Source: Roseivirga sp. (lineage in GTDB: Bacteria; Bacteroidota; Bacteroidia; Cytophagales; Cyclobacteriaceae). Taken from it: a stretch of 64,000 nucleotides of DNA. This document shows, piece after piece, positions 44,379 to 52,977 of the stretch. The translations under genes and the position numbers were made by a program. The stretch is from contig JAAWWF010000016.1 in the NCBI GenBank assembly GCA_021404565.1, forward strand, positions 62,001 to 126,000, in the 5' to 3' direction. The notes beneath the pieces are model-generated. The model saw nothing but the letters and a program-made list of their open reading frames with translations. It was not told the origin of the DNA and did no database searches. Every line of letters begins with the position of its first letter. The stretch's first letter is position 1.

Positions 44379-46628
44379 ATGAAAGTCTTTATCAGTTTTT
44401 TGATGTATTTCTGTCTGCTCCATGTAGCCAGTTCTCAGACCAATTCCATATCCGGTACTATCACAGACAGCGCATCGGGTGAGCCCTTATTCGGAGCTAA
44501 TATCCGTATTGAGGAACTTTCGAAGGGAGCTTCCACCAACCCCGATGGCCGGTTTATCATACAAGCTTTGCCAACAGGTAGCTACCAGTTGGAGATTAGT
44601 TACATCGGATTTGAATCAGTGACTGAACAAGTGGAGATTGTGGATGGACAATCTGCAAGACTAGATCTGAAACTGATGGCCGGAAGCTTGTCTTTGGGAG
44701 ACATAGAGGTGAACCAAAGTCCGGTTCAGCTAGCCTCTACCCTTTCCGCCCTTGATATAGCCTTAAGACCCGTAAAAACATCTCAGGATATACTCAAGAT
44801 CGTCCCCGGCCTCTTTATTGCCCAGCATGCCGGAGGCGGTAAAGCGGAGCAAATCTTTCTGCGAGGTTTTGACATAGATCACGGAACTGATATAGCTTTG
44901 ACGGTAGATGGCATGCCTGTCAATATGGTCTCCCATGCGCACGGACAAGGTTATTCCGACCTGCACTTTGTGATACCGGAAACCATCGAGCGGGTAGCTT
45001 TTGACAAGGGGCCTTACTACGCCAGTAAGGGCAACCTGAATACGGCTGGCTATGCAGATTTCAAGTTAAAAAAACGATTAAATGCGAATCTGCTTCAACT
45101 GGAAGGCGGACAGTTTGGCTACTGGCGCGGACTGGGAATGTTCAACCTCCTGAAAAAGGAAAAAGACAGTTCGCCAAGTCTTTATCTGGCGACAGAACAG
45201 GTAGTATCAGATGGCTATTTCGAGAGTTCTCAAAACCTGAGGAGATTCAACGGACTACTTAAGTACCATCACCTGCTTAGTCAAAACCACACGTTGGAGT
45301 TGTCCGCTTCAGCTTTTCACAGCCAGTGGACTGCCTCCGGCCAGGTACCCCAAAGAGCAATCGAGCGAGGTCTTATCAGTCGTTTTGGGGCCATTGACGC
45401 CACGGAAGGAGGAGAAACGAACCGTTTCAACCTCAATCTTCAGTTGACTTCTGAGCTTAACAATGGTGCTTTTCTTAAGAATCAGGTCTGGTTTTCTCAA
45501 TATGATTTCCACCTGGTTTCGAACTTCACCTTCTTTCTGAACGACCCGGTAAATGGTGATCAGATCACCCAGTCAGAAGAACGTACACTCTTTGGCAGTC
45601 AGCATAGCTACCTTCAGGAGCACAGCCTGTTGGATCTTAGGGCTTCATTGGAACTGGGAGCAGGCTTTCGTCAGGATTTCGTGAATGATATTCGCCTTTC
45701 CAGAACCCTCAATCGCACCTCTGTACTGGAAGATCTGTCCAGGGGCAATGTAGCAGAGAACAATCTATTCCTATATGCAGAAGAGCAGATCGACCTATCT
45801 GAGCGACTTTTACTGACGGGAGGTCTGCACTATGATTACTTCACCTTCAATCATGAAGACAGACTCAGCGGAATTTCATCTACCGAAAACAAGGGGATTG
45901 TCAGCCCGAAGCTTCAGCTAAGCTACCAGGCTACTGATAAGCTGAGTCTTTATACCAAAACAGGTATTGGCTTCCACTCGAATGATGCAAGGGTGGTGGT
46001 AGCGCAGCAGGGCCGACAGATTTTACCCAAGGGTTTTGGTGTGGACATAGGTACTTACTGGAAGCCTTCGGAAAACCTATTTGTAAATCTGGCCCTTTGG
46101 CAACTGGACCTCGAGCAAGAGTTTATTTACGTGGGTGATGAGGGCATCGTGGAGGCCGGAGGTCGTACGCACAGGGCCGGCATAGACCTGAACCTGCGGT
46201 ATCAGTTGAATTCCCGGCTGTATGCCGATATGGATCTGAACCTTACCAAAGCCAGGCTGACACAGGCTTCTGAAGGAGCAAACTACATTCCATTGGCTCC
46301 AAACTTCACCAGTATTGGCGGCCTTAATTTTGAAGGTAAAAAAGGACTTACCGGTAGCTTAAGGTATCGCTTTCTGGGAGATCGTGCTGCTAATGAAGAT
46401 AACACATTGACGGCCTCAGGCTATTTCCTTATAGATGCCCGCCTAAACTACCGAATCGGAACCTTTGACTTTGGGCTTTCCATAGAAAACTTACTAAACC
46501 GAGAGTGGAAGGAAGCACAATTTGAGACAGAGTCAAAGCTGTTGAATGAAGTAGAGTCGGTGAGTGAGATTCACTTCACTCCGGGCACTCCTTTCCAGGC
46601 AAGGTTTTCAGTAGGTCTACGATTTTAA
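44379..46628 (+). CDS. TonB-dependent outer-membrane receptor with carboxypeptidase-like N-terminal domain
   Basis: The product of 749 residues has a signal peptide (about 1-20), a CarboxypepD_reg-like domain (SGTITDSASGEPLFGANI to about 105), a plug domain (about 115-235 with QIFLRGFDIDHGTDIALTVDGMPVN) and a 22-strand barrel ending in FQARFSVGLRF, the C-terminal aromatic signal. The His-rich plug (HGTD, SHAHGQGYSDLHF) may bind metal. I take the ATG at 44379, 10 bases after the TPR gene, since the alternative TTG lies inside it. No SusD partner is present, so it more likely takes up a metal or small ligand than glycans. Confidence 0.9.
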   Translation: MKVFISFLMYFCLLHVASSQTNSISGTITDSASGEPLFGANIRIEELSKGASTNPDGRFIIQALPTGSYQLEISYIGFESVTEQVEIVDGQSARLDLKLMAGSLSLGDIEVNQSPVQLASTLSALDIALRPVKTSQDILKIVPGLFIAQHAGGGKAEQIFLRGFDIDHGTDIALTVDGMPVNMVSHAHGQGYSDLHFVIPETIERVAFDKGPYYASKGNLNTAGYADFKLKKRLNANLLQLEGGQFGYWRGLGMFNLLKKEKDSSPSLYLATEQVVSDGYFESSQNLRRFNGLLKYHHLLSQNHTLELSASAFHSQWTASGQVPQRAIERGLISRFGAIDATEGGETNRFNLNLQLTSELNNGAFLKNQVWFSQYDFHLVSNFTFFLNDPVNGDQITQSEERTLFGSQHSYLQEHSLLDLRASLELGAGFRQDFVNDIRLSRTLNRTSVLEDLSRGNVAENNLFLYAEEQIDLSERLLLTGGLHYDYFTFNHEDRLSGISSTENKGIVSPKLQLSYQATDKLSLYTKTGIGFHSNDARVVVAQQGRQILPKGFGVDIGTYWKPSENLFVNLALWQLDLEQEFIYVGDEGIVEAGGRTHRAGIDLNLRYQLNSRLYADMDLNLTKARLTQASEGANYIPLAPNFTSIGGLNFEGKKGLTGSLRYRFLGDRAANEDNTLTASGYFLIDARLNYRIGTFDFGLSIENLLNREWKEAQFETESKLLNEVESVSEIHFTPGTPFQARFSVGLRF

Positions 46629-46669
46629 CCCGAATAATGCAATAGACTTTCTATTACATCATCCGGGTT
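46627..46669. repeat. Short 43-bp derivative of the ~170-bp palindromic element
   Basis: It begins AACCCGAATAATG and ends CATCCGGGTT, with the AATAGA-CTT-TCTATT hairpin in the centre. It equals the ends of copies A and B joined after loss of the middle. The first bases overlap the stop codon of the TonB receptor gene, so it may work as a transcript end. Confidence 0.7.
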
Positions 46670-46839
46670 TGATTTGTTTATTTGGTTGGTTGAGGATGGG
46701 GTCGTGTTGGAGAGCACGGCCCTTAGTCCCTCCCCGGAAAGCAGCAAAAATATGATTGAAAAACCAGAGTATCTGTTGTAATTCTCGGATGGAGGTTATG
46801 AGAGTGCTTTGGTCGGTATGTGGTGTTGGTAAGCGATGG

Positions 46840-46867
46840 AACCGTACCGGGGGGTACGGTTTCTTTT
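46840..46867 (+). terminator. Terminator, also part of a dispersed repeat
   Basis: AACCGTACC-GGGG-GGTACGGTT is followed by TCTTTTT. The bases before it (AAGCGATGGA) and after it (ACCCCTC) also occur around the terminator at 55049-55078, so the whole block is a repeated module. Confidence 0.8.
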
Positions 46868-46905
46868 TACCCCTCACTATCTCCCAGAAGAGGGGGAGAA
46901 CTTGT
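46868..46905. repeat. CCCCT-type dispersed repeat, partial copy
   Basis: ACCCCTCAC is followed by CTCCC...GGGGGAGAA, which parallels 55081-55125. Confidence 0.5.
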
Positions 46906-47026
46906 TAGAGATATTTGCCAGACTGAGGGCTACCCTGCCCAGTGAGCAGCAGTCTTGCCCATTTTAACAGGAGGAAGTTTGGTTCGTTTTCAAAAAGAAT
47001 TCCTTTTGGTAAACTACTCTAAATGC

Positions 47027-47094
47027 TACCCCTAAGGGGAGCTGTCCAAATGAACCTGTAAATTTGAATTCTCTAAGTAGTGGACTGAGGGGTA
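47027..47094. repeat. CCCCT-type dispersed repeat
   Basis: TACCCCTAAGGGGAGCTGTCC is followed after a 34-base middle by GGACTGAGGGGTA; the ends pair, and the CCCCT/AGGGG inner part forms its own small hairpin. Similar copies lie near 55081 and 63257. Confidence 0.55.
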
Positions 47095-47162
47095 CACCCT
47101 TGAAACAGACTACAGAAAGCTAGGCTGAGTATCAAAACAAAGAGTGTTATTGACTTAGCAAA

Positions 47163-47717
47163 CTACCTCATCAACCTCCTCAAATCTCTCAAAGCCGCGC
47201 GGGTACGGGTTTTGACAGTACCGAGGGGAATGTCATATTCTTTGGAGATTTCCAGCTGGCTATAGCCCCGGAAGTAGAGCTGCTGAATCACAAACTGGTA
47301 GTCAGGATGCAGTTTGTTCAAAAGCTCATACATGCCAATGCCATCGGGGTTGAATTCGAAGCTGAAGCGATTGAGAATGCCCTCCATATTATCTTCCATA
47401 CCATCGGTACGGGCTTGCTTTTTCACTGCTTTGGATTTCAGTTTATCGATAGCAGCATTGCGGCAGATATTGAGCATCCAGGTAAAGAGACGTGCCTTTC
47501 GTTCGTCATAGGAGTCGATGTTTTTATAGATTTTGATAAAGGCATCGTGAAACACCTCCTCAGCCAGCTCCCAATCATTTACAATACGTTGCACTATGCC
47601 GAAAAGGGCTTTCGAATAGTTATCATACAGATAGGCAATGGCCCTCCTGTCCTGACGCCTTAGGTCGGCAACCAGCCCTTCGTAGGGTTGATTTACAGCA
47701 CTTTTGGTGGTTTTCAT
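47163..47717 (-). CDS. ECF RNA polymerase sigma factor (SigK-like)
   Basis: The 184-residue protein has region 2 (IAYLYDNYSKALFGIV, then LAEEVFHDAFIKIYKNID and RLFTWMLNICRNAAIDKLKSK) and region 4 (LHPDYQFVIQQLYFRGYSQLEISKEYDIPLGTVKTRTRAALRDL). It is a close paralogue of the sigma factor at 56661, with the same RLFTWMLN-RNAAIDK core. Unlike that one, it has no anti-sigma gene beside it in the window. I take the ATG at 47717 because the 13 extra residues of the longer frame approach the thioredoxin gene. The thioredoxin-like gene lies 32 bases upstream on the same strand. Confidence 0.9.
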   Translation of the reverse strand: MKTTKSAVNQPYEGLVADLRRQDRRAIAYLYDNYSKALFGIVQRIVNDWELAEEVFHDAFIKIYKNIDSYDERKARLFTWMLNICRNAAIDKLKSKAVKKQARTDGMEDNMEGILNRFSFEFNPDGIGMYELLNKLHPDYQFVIQQLYFRGYSQLEISKEYDIPLGTVKTRTRAALRDLRRLMR

Positions 47718-47749
47718 AAGCTTGGTTTTTGGTTTGAGCAGACAGGTGG

Positions 47750-48082
47750 TCACCATAAGAGTCGAATGATTTTGTCGCGGATAATGTCCTTGGGAGTTGT
47801 TTCGAGCAGCTTATCTCGGAGTTGGCCGCGATTAAAAAAGAGGATGGCCGGTGGCTTGATAAGCCCGTATTGCCTGACCAACTCAGTCGATTTATCAAAA
47901 TCGATATGATAGATCTGAAGTTTTCCTTCAAACTCCTTTTCCAGTGCGGCCACCTGCTTAAAGCACATGTGGTAGCTTCCGCACCAGCCGGCTCCGACTA
48001 CAGCCAGAGAGGCCGTGGACTCGGCATTGATCAGCTTGTGAAATGCCTGTGGCGTATAGCCTTTTAGTTGATATTCCTTCAT
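47750..48082 (-). CDS. Thioredoxin-like protein with altered active site (WCGSY)
   Basis: The 110-residue protein has a thioredoxin fold: LAVVGAGWCGSYHMCFKQ near 33-50, IYHIDFDKSTELVRQYGL and the cis-Pro loop IKPPAILFF near 80. The second Cys of the usual WCxxC site is Tyr (WCGSY), while another Cys follows three residues later (HMC). Thus normal dithiol chemistry is unlikely without the extra Cys. There is no signal peptide if the start is the ATG at 48082; a longer frame with a hydrophobic N-terminus begins at 48148 and cannot be excluded. It lies 32 bases before the ECF sigma gene and may serve as a redox input for it. Confidence 0.75.
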   Translation of the reverse strand: MKEYQLKGYTPQAFHKLINAESTASLAVVGAGWCGSYHMCFKQVAALEKEFEGKLQIYHIDFDKSTELVRQYGLIKPPAILFFNRGQLRDKLLETTPKDIIRDKIIRLLW

Positions 48083-48192
48083 GAGGTATTGAGTCGTTTT
48101 GACTACTATATACCCAAAGGCTATGCCATTCAAATAAACAACTAACAATCAGCTAATTACATCAGATCTCAGTCCCACAATACCTGCTAAAA

Positions 48193-48208
48193 CTCCAATA
48201 TATTGGAG
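48193..48208. promoter_or_regulatory. Perfect 16-bp palindrome CTCCAATATATTGGAG with an extra half site
   Basis: The palindrome is about 110 bases upstream of the thioredoxin-sigma unit (minus strand). A further half site ATATTGGAGG lies at 48219-48228. The arrangement suggests a binding site for a dimeric regulator; none is assigned. Confidence 0.45.
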
Positions 48209-48238
48209 GGGTTACGAAATATTGGAGGTGGAGTATAC

Positions 48239-48271
48239 ATTCGTCTGACCACTCAAAGTGGTCTGACGAAT
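48239..48271. repeat. Dispersed hairpin repeat (CGTCTGACCACT family), copy 2
   Basis: ATTCGTCTGACCACTC and its complement AGTGGTCTGACGAAT form a 33-base palindrome, as at 29547 and 48802. Confidence 0.7.
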
Positions 48272-48309
48272 GGAACAGTCAAAACGGAGCTAAGCCAGGC
48301 GAAACCGTC

Positions 48310-48429
48310 TGACCTGCGGTCTGACGGGGATGGGTGAGGATAAAGCCAAACAGTCCTCTCCTTTCCTATTCTGATCTCTTACGCCTTTAGCTTCAGCGAT
48401 GGTGCAGGCAAGAAGGACCTAAAGGAGGT
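48310..48429 (+). repeat. ~120-bp direct repeat, copy 1
   Basis: It begins TGACCTGCGGTCTGACGGGGA and ends AAGGACCTAAAGGAGGTA. The second copy is at 48633-48753 in the same direction, with clear similarity along the whole length and small differences. Confidence 0.7.
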
Positions 48430-48632
48430 AATTATCTATCTCTTTTTCCTTTTTGAGGCCAAAAAGAAAGAAAAACCCTTTCCGAAACCACCAAATCCAA
48501 AACGGTTTTTGCCGCACATGGCCCGCGCCCTCCCGTCCAACCGTCTCGTATTTCGCACTGTTTTCGGATTCGCCCCCCTCCTGAGTGACTTAGTAGAAGC
48601 GCATAAAAACTATGAGAGAAATCGAAGCTACT

Positions 48633-48753
48633 TGACCTGCGGTCTGACGGGGATTGGAATAGCTAAAAACAAGCCGTTCACCTCCTTTCCTATCCTGATC
48701 TCTCACGCCTTTTGCTTCAGCGATAGTGCAGGCAAGAAGGACCTAAAGGAGGT
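48633..48753 (+). repeat. ~120-bp direct repeat, copy 2
   Basis: Same start and end as copy 1, with shared inner blocks CTCCTTTCCTAT, CTGATCTCT, ACGCCTTT and GCTTCAGCGAT. About 200 bases of different sequence separate the copies. Confidence 0.7.
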
Positions 48754-48801
48754 ATAAGAGATACTTCCTTCGTCAGCATGAAAAAAGGGGTGGATTTGCT
48801 T

Positions 48802-48834
48802 ATTCGTCTGACTACTCAAAGTGGTCGGACGAAT
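48802..48834. repeat. Dispersed hairpin repeat (CGTCTGACCACT family), copy 3
   Basis: ATTCGTCTGACTACTC faces AGTGGTCGGACGAAT. It lies 13 bases beyond the 3' end of the minus-strand regulator gene at 48847, as copy 1 lies behind the PorE-like gene, which fits a role at transcript ends. Confidence 0.7.
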
Positions 48835-48846
48835 GGTCTCAGGAGC

Positions 48847-50688
48847 CTATTTCTTTATCCCCAGCTTCTTTATCCGGGCTTCGAGGGTGGTGGGGTTTAT
48901 TTCAAGAATGGCTGCAGCGCCATCGGCACCCCGAATTTTACCATTGGTGATTTCAAGAACGCTCCGGATGTGTTCCCGCTCATTGTCAGCGAGGGTCTGA
49001 ATAGGTTTGACCTTTTTGGTCTGTCCGGCCTTGGGTAACCATGGGCCAATCTCAAGACTACTACCGCTGGAAATGATCATTGCCCGTTCGATCAGGTTTT
49101 CAAGCTCACGGATATTCCCCGGCCAGTCATAACCCTGCAGGGCCCTGATTACTTTCTCGGGCACTTTGTTGATTCGCTTGCCCAGTCTATGACCAAACTT
49201 CCTGGTAAAATGATTGACTAAAACCGGGATGTCTTCAAGTCGGTCTCTCAGTGGTAAGCTCTCGATGGGGAAGACATTCAGTCGGTAATACAAGTCTTCT
49301 CTGAAGATTCCATCGGATATAGAAGCAGGCAGATCGCGATTAGTAGCGGCAATCACACGTACGTTTATCCTGATCGTCTGGGTACCGCCCAATCGTTCAA
49401 ACTCACCTTCCTGCAATACACGCAGTAGCTTGCTCTGTAGCTCCAGTGGCATCTCTCCTATCTCATCCAGAAATATCGTTCCCTTGTCAGCCAGCTCAAA
49501 GCGCCCGATCTTTCGCTGAATTGCTCCGGTAAAGGCCCCTTTTTCATGTCCGAAAAGCTCGCTTTCAATCAGGTTAGCCGGCAATGCCGCACAATTGACT
49601 TTCACCAGGGGTCTCCCTCTTCTGCTGCTCAGGTTGTGGACAGCACGCGCCAGTAATTCTTTTCCTGTACCCGACTCTCCGGTGATCAATACCGTGGCAT
49701 CCGTATTGGCTACCTGCTCCACATTTACCAGAATCTGCCTGAACCTCGGACTTTCAGAAACAATCTCCTCAAAGTTGTGATTGAGCTTAATCTCCTGCAT
49801 CAGGTAGGTATTCTCCTTTTGCAAGCGGTCTTTGAGCTTTTTCACCTCCTTTAAGGCCAACTGAATTTCTTCTTCTTTCCGAATCTGCTCAGTGATGTCT
49901 CTTACAATACTACAGCGCAGTTCACGTCCCTGATAAAAGATGACGTTGTTGGTGATTTCGACTGGAAAGCTTGTGCCATCTTTACGCGTATGCCTGGTCC
50001 GGAATGAAAAAGCTTCTTCTTTGGCTGTCTTCTCCCAGTATTCCTGCGACTTGATTTTGTTGAAGGAAGGATTGATGTCCTTACCAGACATCTGCAACAG
50101 CTCCTCACGAGTATAACCCAGGTTTTTACAGGCAGCGTTGTTGACCTTGACGAAATTGGCTTTCTCATCGATCCAGAAAATACCATCAGAGATACTCTCC
50201 ATAGTGAAATCTGAAAACCTGAGAGAGTCTTCTACCTTCTTGCGTTCGGTTATATCTGTAATGGTTCCGAAGAGGTGCGTCAGCTGGCCTTCCTGATTAA
50301 AAAAAGGTTTTCCATTCGCATGTACCTGTTTGACTTCGCCTTTCTTCGTCCAGACCTGACCATCTATATGGTAGGATTCTCCTTTTTGGATAGCATTGTT
50401 AATAATCTGCTCTACCCTTTCCTTATCTTCTTTGGAGGAATGATGAAAGATGTCGTTGAGTGTCGGTTTTTCATCAGAAGGGTCCATATCATAAATGCGA
50501 TATACCTCGTCTGTCCAGATGATCTCATTCTTTGCTATATCATATTCCCAAACCCCCAGCTGAGAGATTCGCTGCGCCTCGTTGAACATGAGTTCAGCTT
50601 TACGGGATTGGAGCAGATCTGATTCCAGAACTGCAATTCTTTCCGTAAGTGCCTCCATAGAAGCAGATCCTTTTGGTTTGGTACTCAT
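48847..50688 (-). CDS. Sigma-54-dependent activator with two PAS domains and Fis-type HTH
   Basis: The 613-residue protein has a short coiled-coil start, PAS domain 1 (about 35-150, [25 protein letters not shown]), PAS domain 2 (about 155-275, ending SIVRDITEQ), a coiled-coil linker, and an AAA+ domain with Walker A GESGTGKE, the sigma54-contact loop GAFTGA and Walker [13 protein letters not shown] Fis-like helix-turn-helix ([25 protein letters not shown]) ends it. It has no receiver domain, so PAS ligands probably control it directly. GAFTGA is intact, so it should activate sigma54 promoters. It is one gene on its own transcript; the targets are unknown. Confidence 0.92.
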   Translation of the reverse strand: MSTKPKGSASMEALTERIAVLESDLLQSRKAELMFNEAQRISQLGVWEYDIAKNEIIWTDEVYRIYDMDPSDEKPTLNDIFHHSSKEDKERVEQIINNAIQKGESYHIDGQVWTKKGEVKQVHANGKPFFNQEGQLTHLFGTITDITERKKVEDSLRFSDFTMESISDGIFWIDEKANFVKVNNAACKNLGYTREELLQMSGKDINPSFNKIKSQEYWEKTAKEEAFSFRTRHTRKDGTSFPVEITNNVIFYQGRELRCSIVRDITEQIRKEEEIQLALKEVKKLKDRLQKENTYLMQEIKLNHNFEEIVSESPRFRQILVNVEQVANTDATVLITGESGTGKELLARAVHNLSSRRGRPLVKVNCAALPANLIESELFGHEKGAFTGAIQRKIGRFELADKGTIFLDEIGEMPLELQSKLLRVLQEGEFERLGGTQTIRINVRVIAATNRDLPASISDGIFREDLYYRLNVFPIESLPLRDRLEDIPVLVNHFTRKFGHRLGKRINKVPEKVIRALQGYDWPGNIRELENLIERAMIISSGSSLEIGPWLPKAGQTKKVKPIQTLADNEREHIRSVLEITNGKIRGADGAAAILEINPTTLEARIKKLGIKK

Positions 50689-50944
50689 GTTTTTGGAAGC
50701 CCCTTAACCGGGACTGTTCTCTTCAAATTTACGCAGATATTGATTTTTATTCAGGGTTTCACTTTGTCTTTGACAAACTCACTGATTTTTGAAGAAGAAG
50801 AGCACAAGCCGGTAGTACTCAGCTGAGGAAATGAGGAACCTCAAAATGGCTCACAATACCCATAACAGTCCAATCCCCCTTGTCAGGACTAAAATAAGGC
50901 TACGAGCTACCGGACCGAATACTACCTTTTTGCTACTCACTTTC

Positions 50945-51976
50945 CTACCCTGGTTTTACCTCCAGAAAAACATTAATACCCGTGTCATCGGCAAAAACCC
51001 TGTTGACACCAACCGGAGACAAAGCTTCCAGGGCATCCATATCACGATAAATCAACGACCAATCGAATATGTATTCCATCCAGTATTTCTCGCCATGGTT
51101 GGGGTGCATATTGGTGGTAAAGAACACCCCATGCCTGTTGATACTTCTTAAAAGGTAGCCAATCAGATCAGTACAAATGTTATCTGAGAGGTAGTCCATG
51201 ATACCAGCACTGTAGGCTACATGAAAATGCTTTTCCTGAAAGCGAAATATTCCCTGTCGGCCTTCTTTGAGGAGTTTGAATACAGATTCACGTATCAGGG
51301 TGAGTTCAACCTCCAAAGACAATTCTCTGGCTACATCTTTCAGACGATTGGCGGCATAAGTCAGTGCTTCTTCATCGTGATCTATCAGGGTGATCTCAAT
51401 CTTACCGGCAGGAGCAGTTTTCAGAAAACGTTCTATCTCCCAGGCCGGCCCACAAGCCAATGAAAGCATTCTGAAAACTCCTTCCGGAGCAAAATCAGCA
51501 TGATAAATCCGGAGATAATCTCTCATGATATCGTTTCTGTTTCTTACCGCATCGGGTATGCCCGGCAATACGTTCATCAAGTGAACCAGCTGGTCATAAA
51601 TGGTATTCCCCAAAGGCACCGGCCTGAGGAGCATGTTCATCATTTCATAGTCTCCGGCATAGCCCCTTGGCTTTTTAAAGGCCCTGGCCACGAAGGGAGC
51701 ACCCAGCAAATGCGGGTGCAAAGTTTCACGCACATACTGCTTGCTTTCGCTGAGCAGATGAGAAGGTAGCTTCGCTGCCTGCTCTTCAAACTCCCGATAA
51801 ACGGGCATCCACAGGTTAAGTATCTGATCGATGAATTCTTTGTATTGCTCGCCTTCCGGCAGCTCACTCATATAAGAGGCTCCTTCTTTGGAATCGATGA
51901 GGAAGGATTTAATTTTTGCTACTGAGTCTACCAATGCAGCAGGTAGCACATCAGTAGGTGTTGTTAATTCTGACAT
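50945..51976 (-). CDS. SAM-dependent methyltransferase of the PhcB-like type
   Basis: The 343-residue protein has an N-terminal helical part (about 1-150) with the conserved KKPRGYAGDYEMMNML near 105-120 and a C-terminal class I methyltransferase domain (LSLACGPAWEIERFL near 170, ITLIDHDEEAL near 195). Proteins with this pattern are often annotated as 3-hydroxypalmitate methyl ester (extracellular factor) synthesis proteins because they resemble PhcB of Ralstonia. The substrate here is unproven. It follows the fatty-acid desaturase gene by 54 bases if read from its 3' neighbour's side: on the minus strand this gene is upstream-adjacent, with only one base between its start and the desaturase stop, which links it to fatty acids. 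Confidence 0.78.
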   Translation of the reverse strand: MSELTTPTDVLPAALVDSVAKIKSFLIDSKEGASYMSELPEGEQYKEFIDQILNLWMPVYREFEEQAAKLPSHLLSESKQYVRETLHPHLLGAPFVARAFKKPRGYAGDYEMMNMLLRPVPLGNTIYDQLVHLMNVLPGIPDAVRNRNDIMRDYLRIYHADFAPEGVFRMLSLACGPAWEIERFLKTAPAGKIEITLIDHDEEALTYAANRLKDVARELSLEVELTLIRESVFKLLKEGRQGIFRFQEKHFHVAYSAGIMDYLSDNICTDLIGYLLRSINRHGVFFTTNMHPNHGEKYWMEYIFDWSLIYRDMDALEALSPVGVNRVFADDTGINVFLEVKPG

Positions 51977-51977
51977 T

Positions 51978-52910
51978 TTATTTCTTAATGGATTTTGATG
52001 CTATCTGTGTTTTTTCGGGAATTCTCAGATCCCAAACGAGGCCTGTGAGCGACATCAGCCTGAGTAGCCAAAGGCCCGGATCGAATTGATACCACTTCAA
52101 TTTCATGCTGGCTGAGACCGGAAAGGCATGGTGTTTATTATGCCAACCTGCCCCCCACATAAGCAGAGAAAGCAGCGGCAGGTTACGGCTGTTATCGCCA
52201 GACCTAAAGCTCCGTTGGCCGATTTTATGGCATAGTGAATTGATCGCCCAAACCACATTTTGAGCAGCAAAGATTCTTACAAAGCCCGTCCAAAACAGTA
52301 AGTCAATCAGTGCTTTGAGCTCAGTAATTTGAAATATCAAGGCAATGATCAGTGTGAGGAGGACTAACCCCAATACCACCCAAATCAGGTAATGCTTATT
52401 GATAAATTTCAGGTGACTGAGTTTTCTCAGGTCTTTGATGTTACTACCGAAATTCTGTAAGGGGGTATGAAGGAACCAGCCTATATGTGCGTGCAACAGA
52501 TCACCATGTTCATCATCTTCAGAATGGGGTGCCACGGGTGAATGAGGGTCTCCCACCACATCAGCATGGACATGATGCTTTCTGTGAAAGGTGGCCCAAA
52601 AGAATACAGGCCCCTGCGCCCCGGTGGAGCCAAGAATCGCCAGCAGGCCATCCATGAACTTCGAGGTTTTAAAGGCTTTATGTGAGAAGTATCGATGATA
52701 ACCTAGCTCCAGTCCCAATGCGGTAAATAAGTAACTGATACCAAAGGCTACCAGCACCATGGGATTGAGACCGAGGACCAGCCAGCGATAGATCGCGACT
52801 AAGATGAACAACAGAGGAATCGTCACTGTAAGACCGGCAAGTCTCTTTTTCTTTTTCTCCTGCAACTGCAAGGCCAACATTCGGCTGTTGGGGAGGATTC
52901 TTGATTTCAT
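51978..52910 (-). CDS. Acyl-CoA / acyl-lipid fatty acid desaturase
   Basis: The 310-residue protein has four hydrophobic membrane regions and the three His boxes of delta-9-type desaturases: HRYFSH, HRKHH with the HADVVGDPHSP extension, and HNKHH (WGAGWHNKHHAFP). These eight or more His residues bind the di-iron centre that puts a double bond in acyl chains. I use the ATG at 52910 (MKSRILPN), as the longer frame starts with GTG. Its stop is one base before the start of the methyltransferase gene, so the two are probably an operon. The product may adjust membrane fluidity or feed a lipid signal. Confidence 0.9.
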   Translation of the reverse strand: MKSRILPNSRMLALQLQEKKKKRLAGLTVTIPLLFILVAIYRWLVLGLNPMVLVAFGISYLFTALGLELGYHRYFSHKAFKTSKFMDGLLAILGSTGAQGPVFFWATFHRKHHVHADVVGDPHSPVAPHSEDDEHGDLLHAHIGWFLHTPLQNFGSNIKDLRKLSHLKFINKHYLIWVVLGLVLLTLIIALIFQITELKALIDLLFWTGFVRIFAAQNVVWAINSLCHKIGQRSFRSGDNSRNLPLLSLLMWGAGWHNKHHAFPVSASMKLKWYQFDPGLWLLRLMSLTGLVWDLRIPEKTQIASKSIKK

Positions 52911-52977
52911 AATTATGAGCAGCAGGTTTCCAGGCACCGGTTTTTCTAAGTGGTGGGAAAACTTGAATTTTGTTCTC

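Larger units (their letters stand above)
46670..47162. other. Gene-free interval between the TonB receptor and an ECF sigma gene
   Basis: About 490 bases contain the terminator at 46840-46867 and two CCCCT-type palindromic repeats, but no convincing coding frame. The short open frames seen on the minus strand cross the terminator and look like chance. Confidence 0.5.
48083..48846. other. Repeat-rich gene-free interval
   Basis: About 760 bases without a credible gene. It holds a 16-bp palindrome, two copies of a 33-base hairpin and two direct repeats of about 120 bases. A stretch near 48443-48478 (CTTTTTCCTTTTTGAGGCC then AAAAAGAAAGAAAAA) can also fold back on itself. Confidence 0.5.

Noticed and set aside
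46659-46877. 72-codon minus-strand open frame after the TonB receptor
   Set aside because: It crosses a terminator hairpin and a repeat, and its composition is unlike that of the neighbouring genes.
48310-48753. CRISPR-like array
   Set aside because: There are only two long repeats of about 120 bases with a 200-base interval, and no cas genes, so it does not fit.
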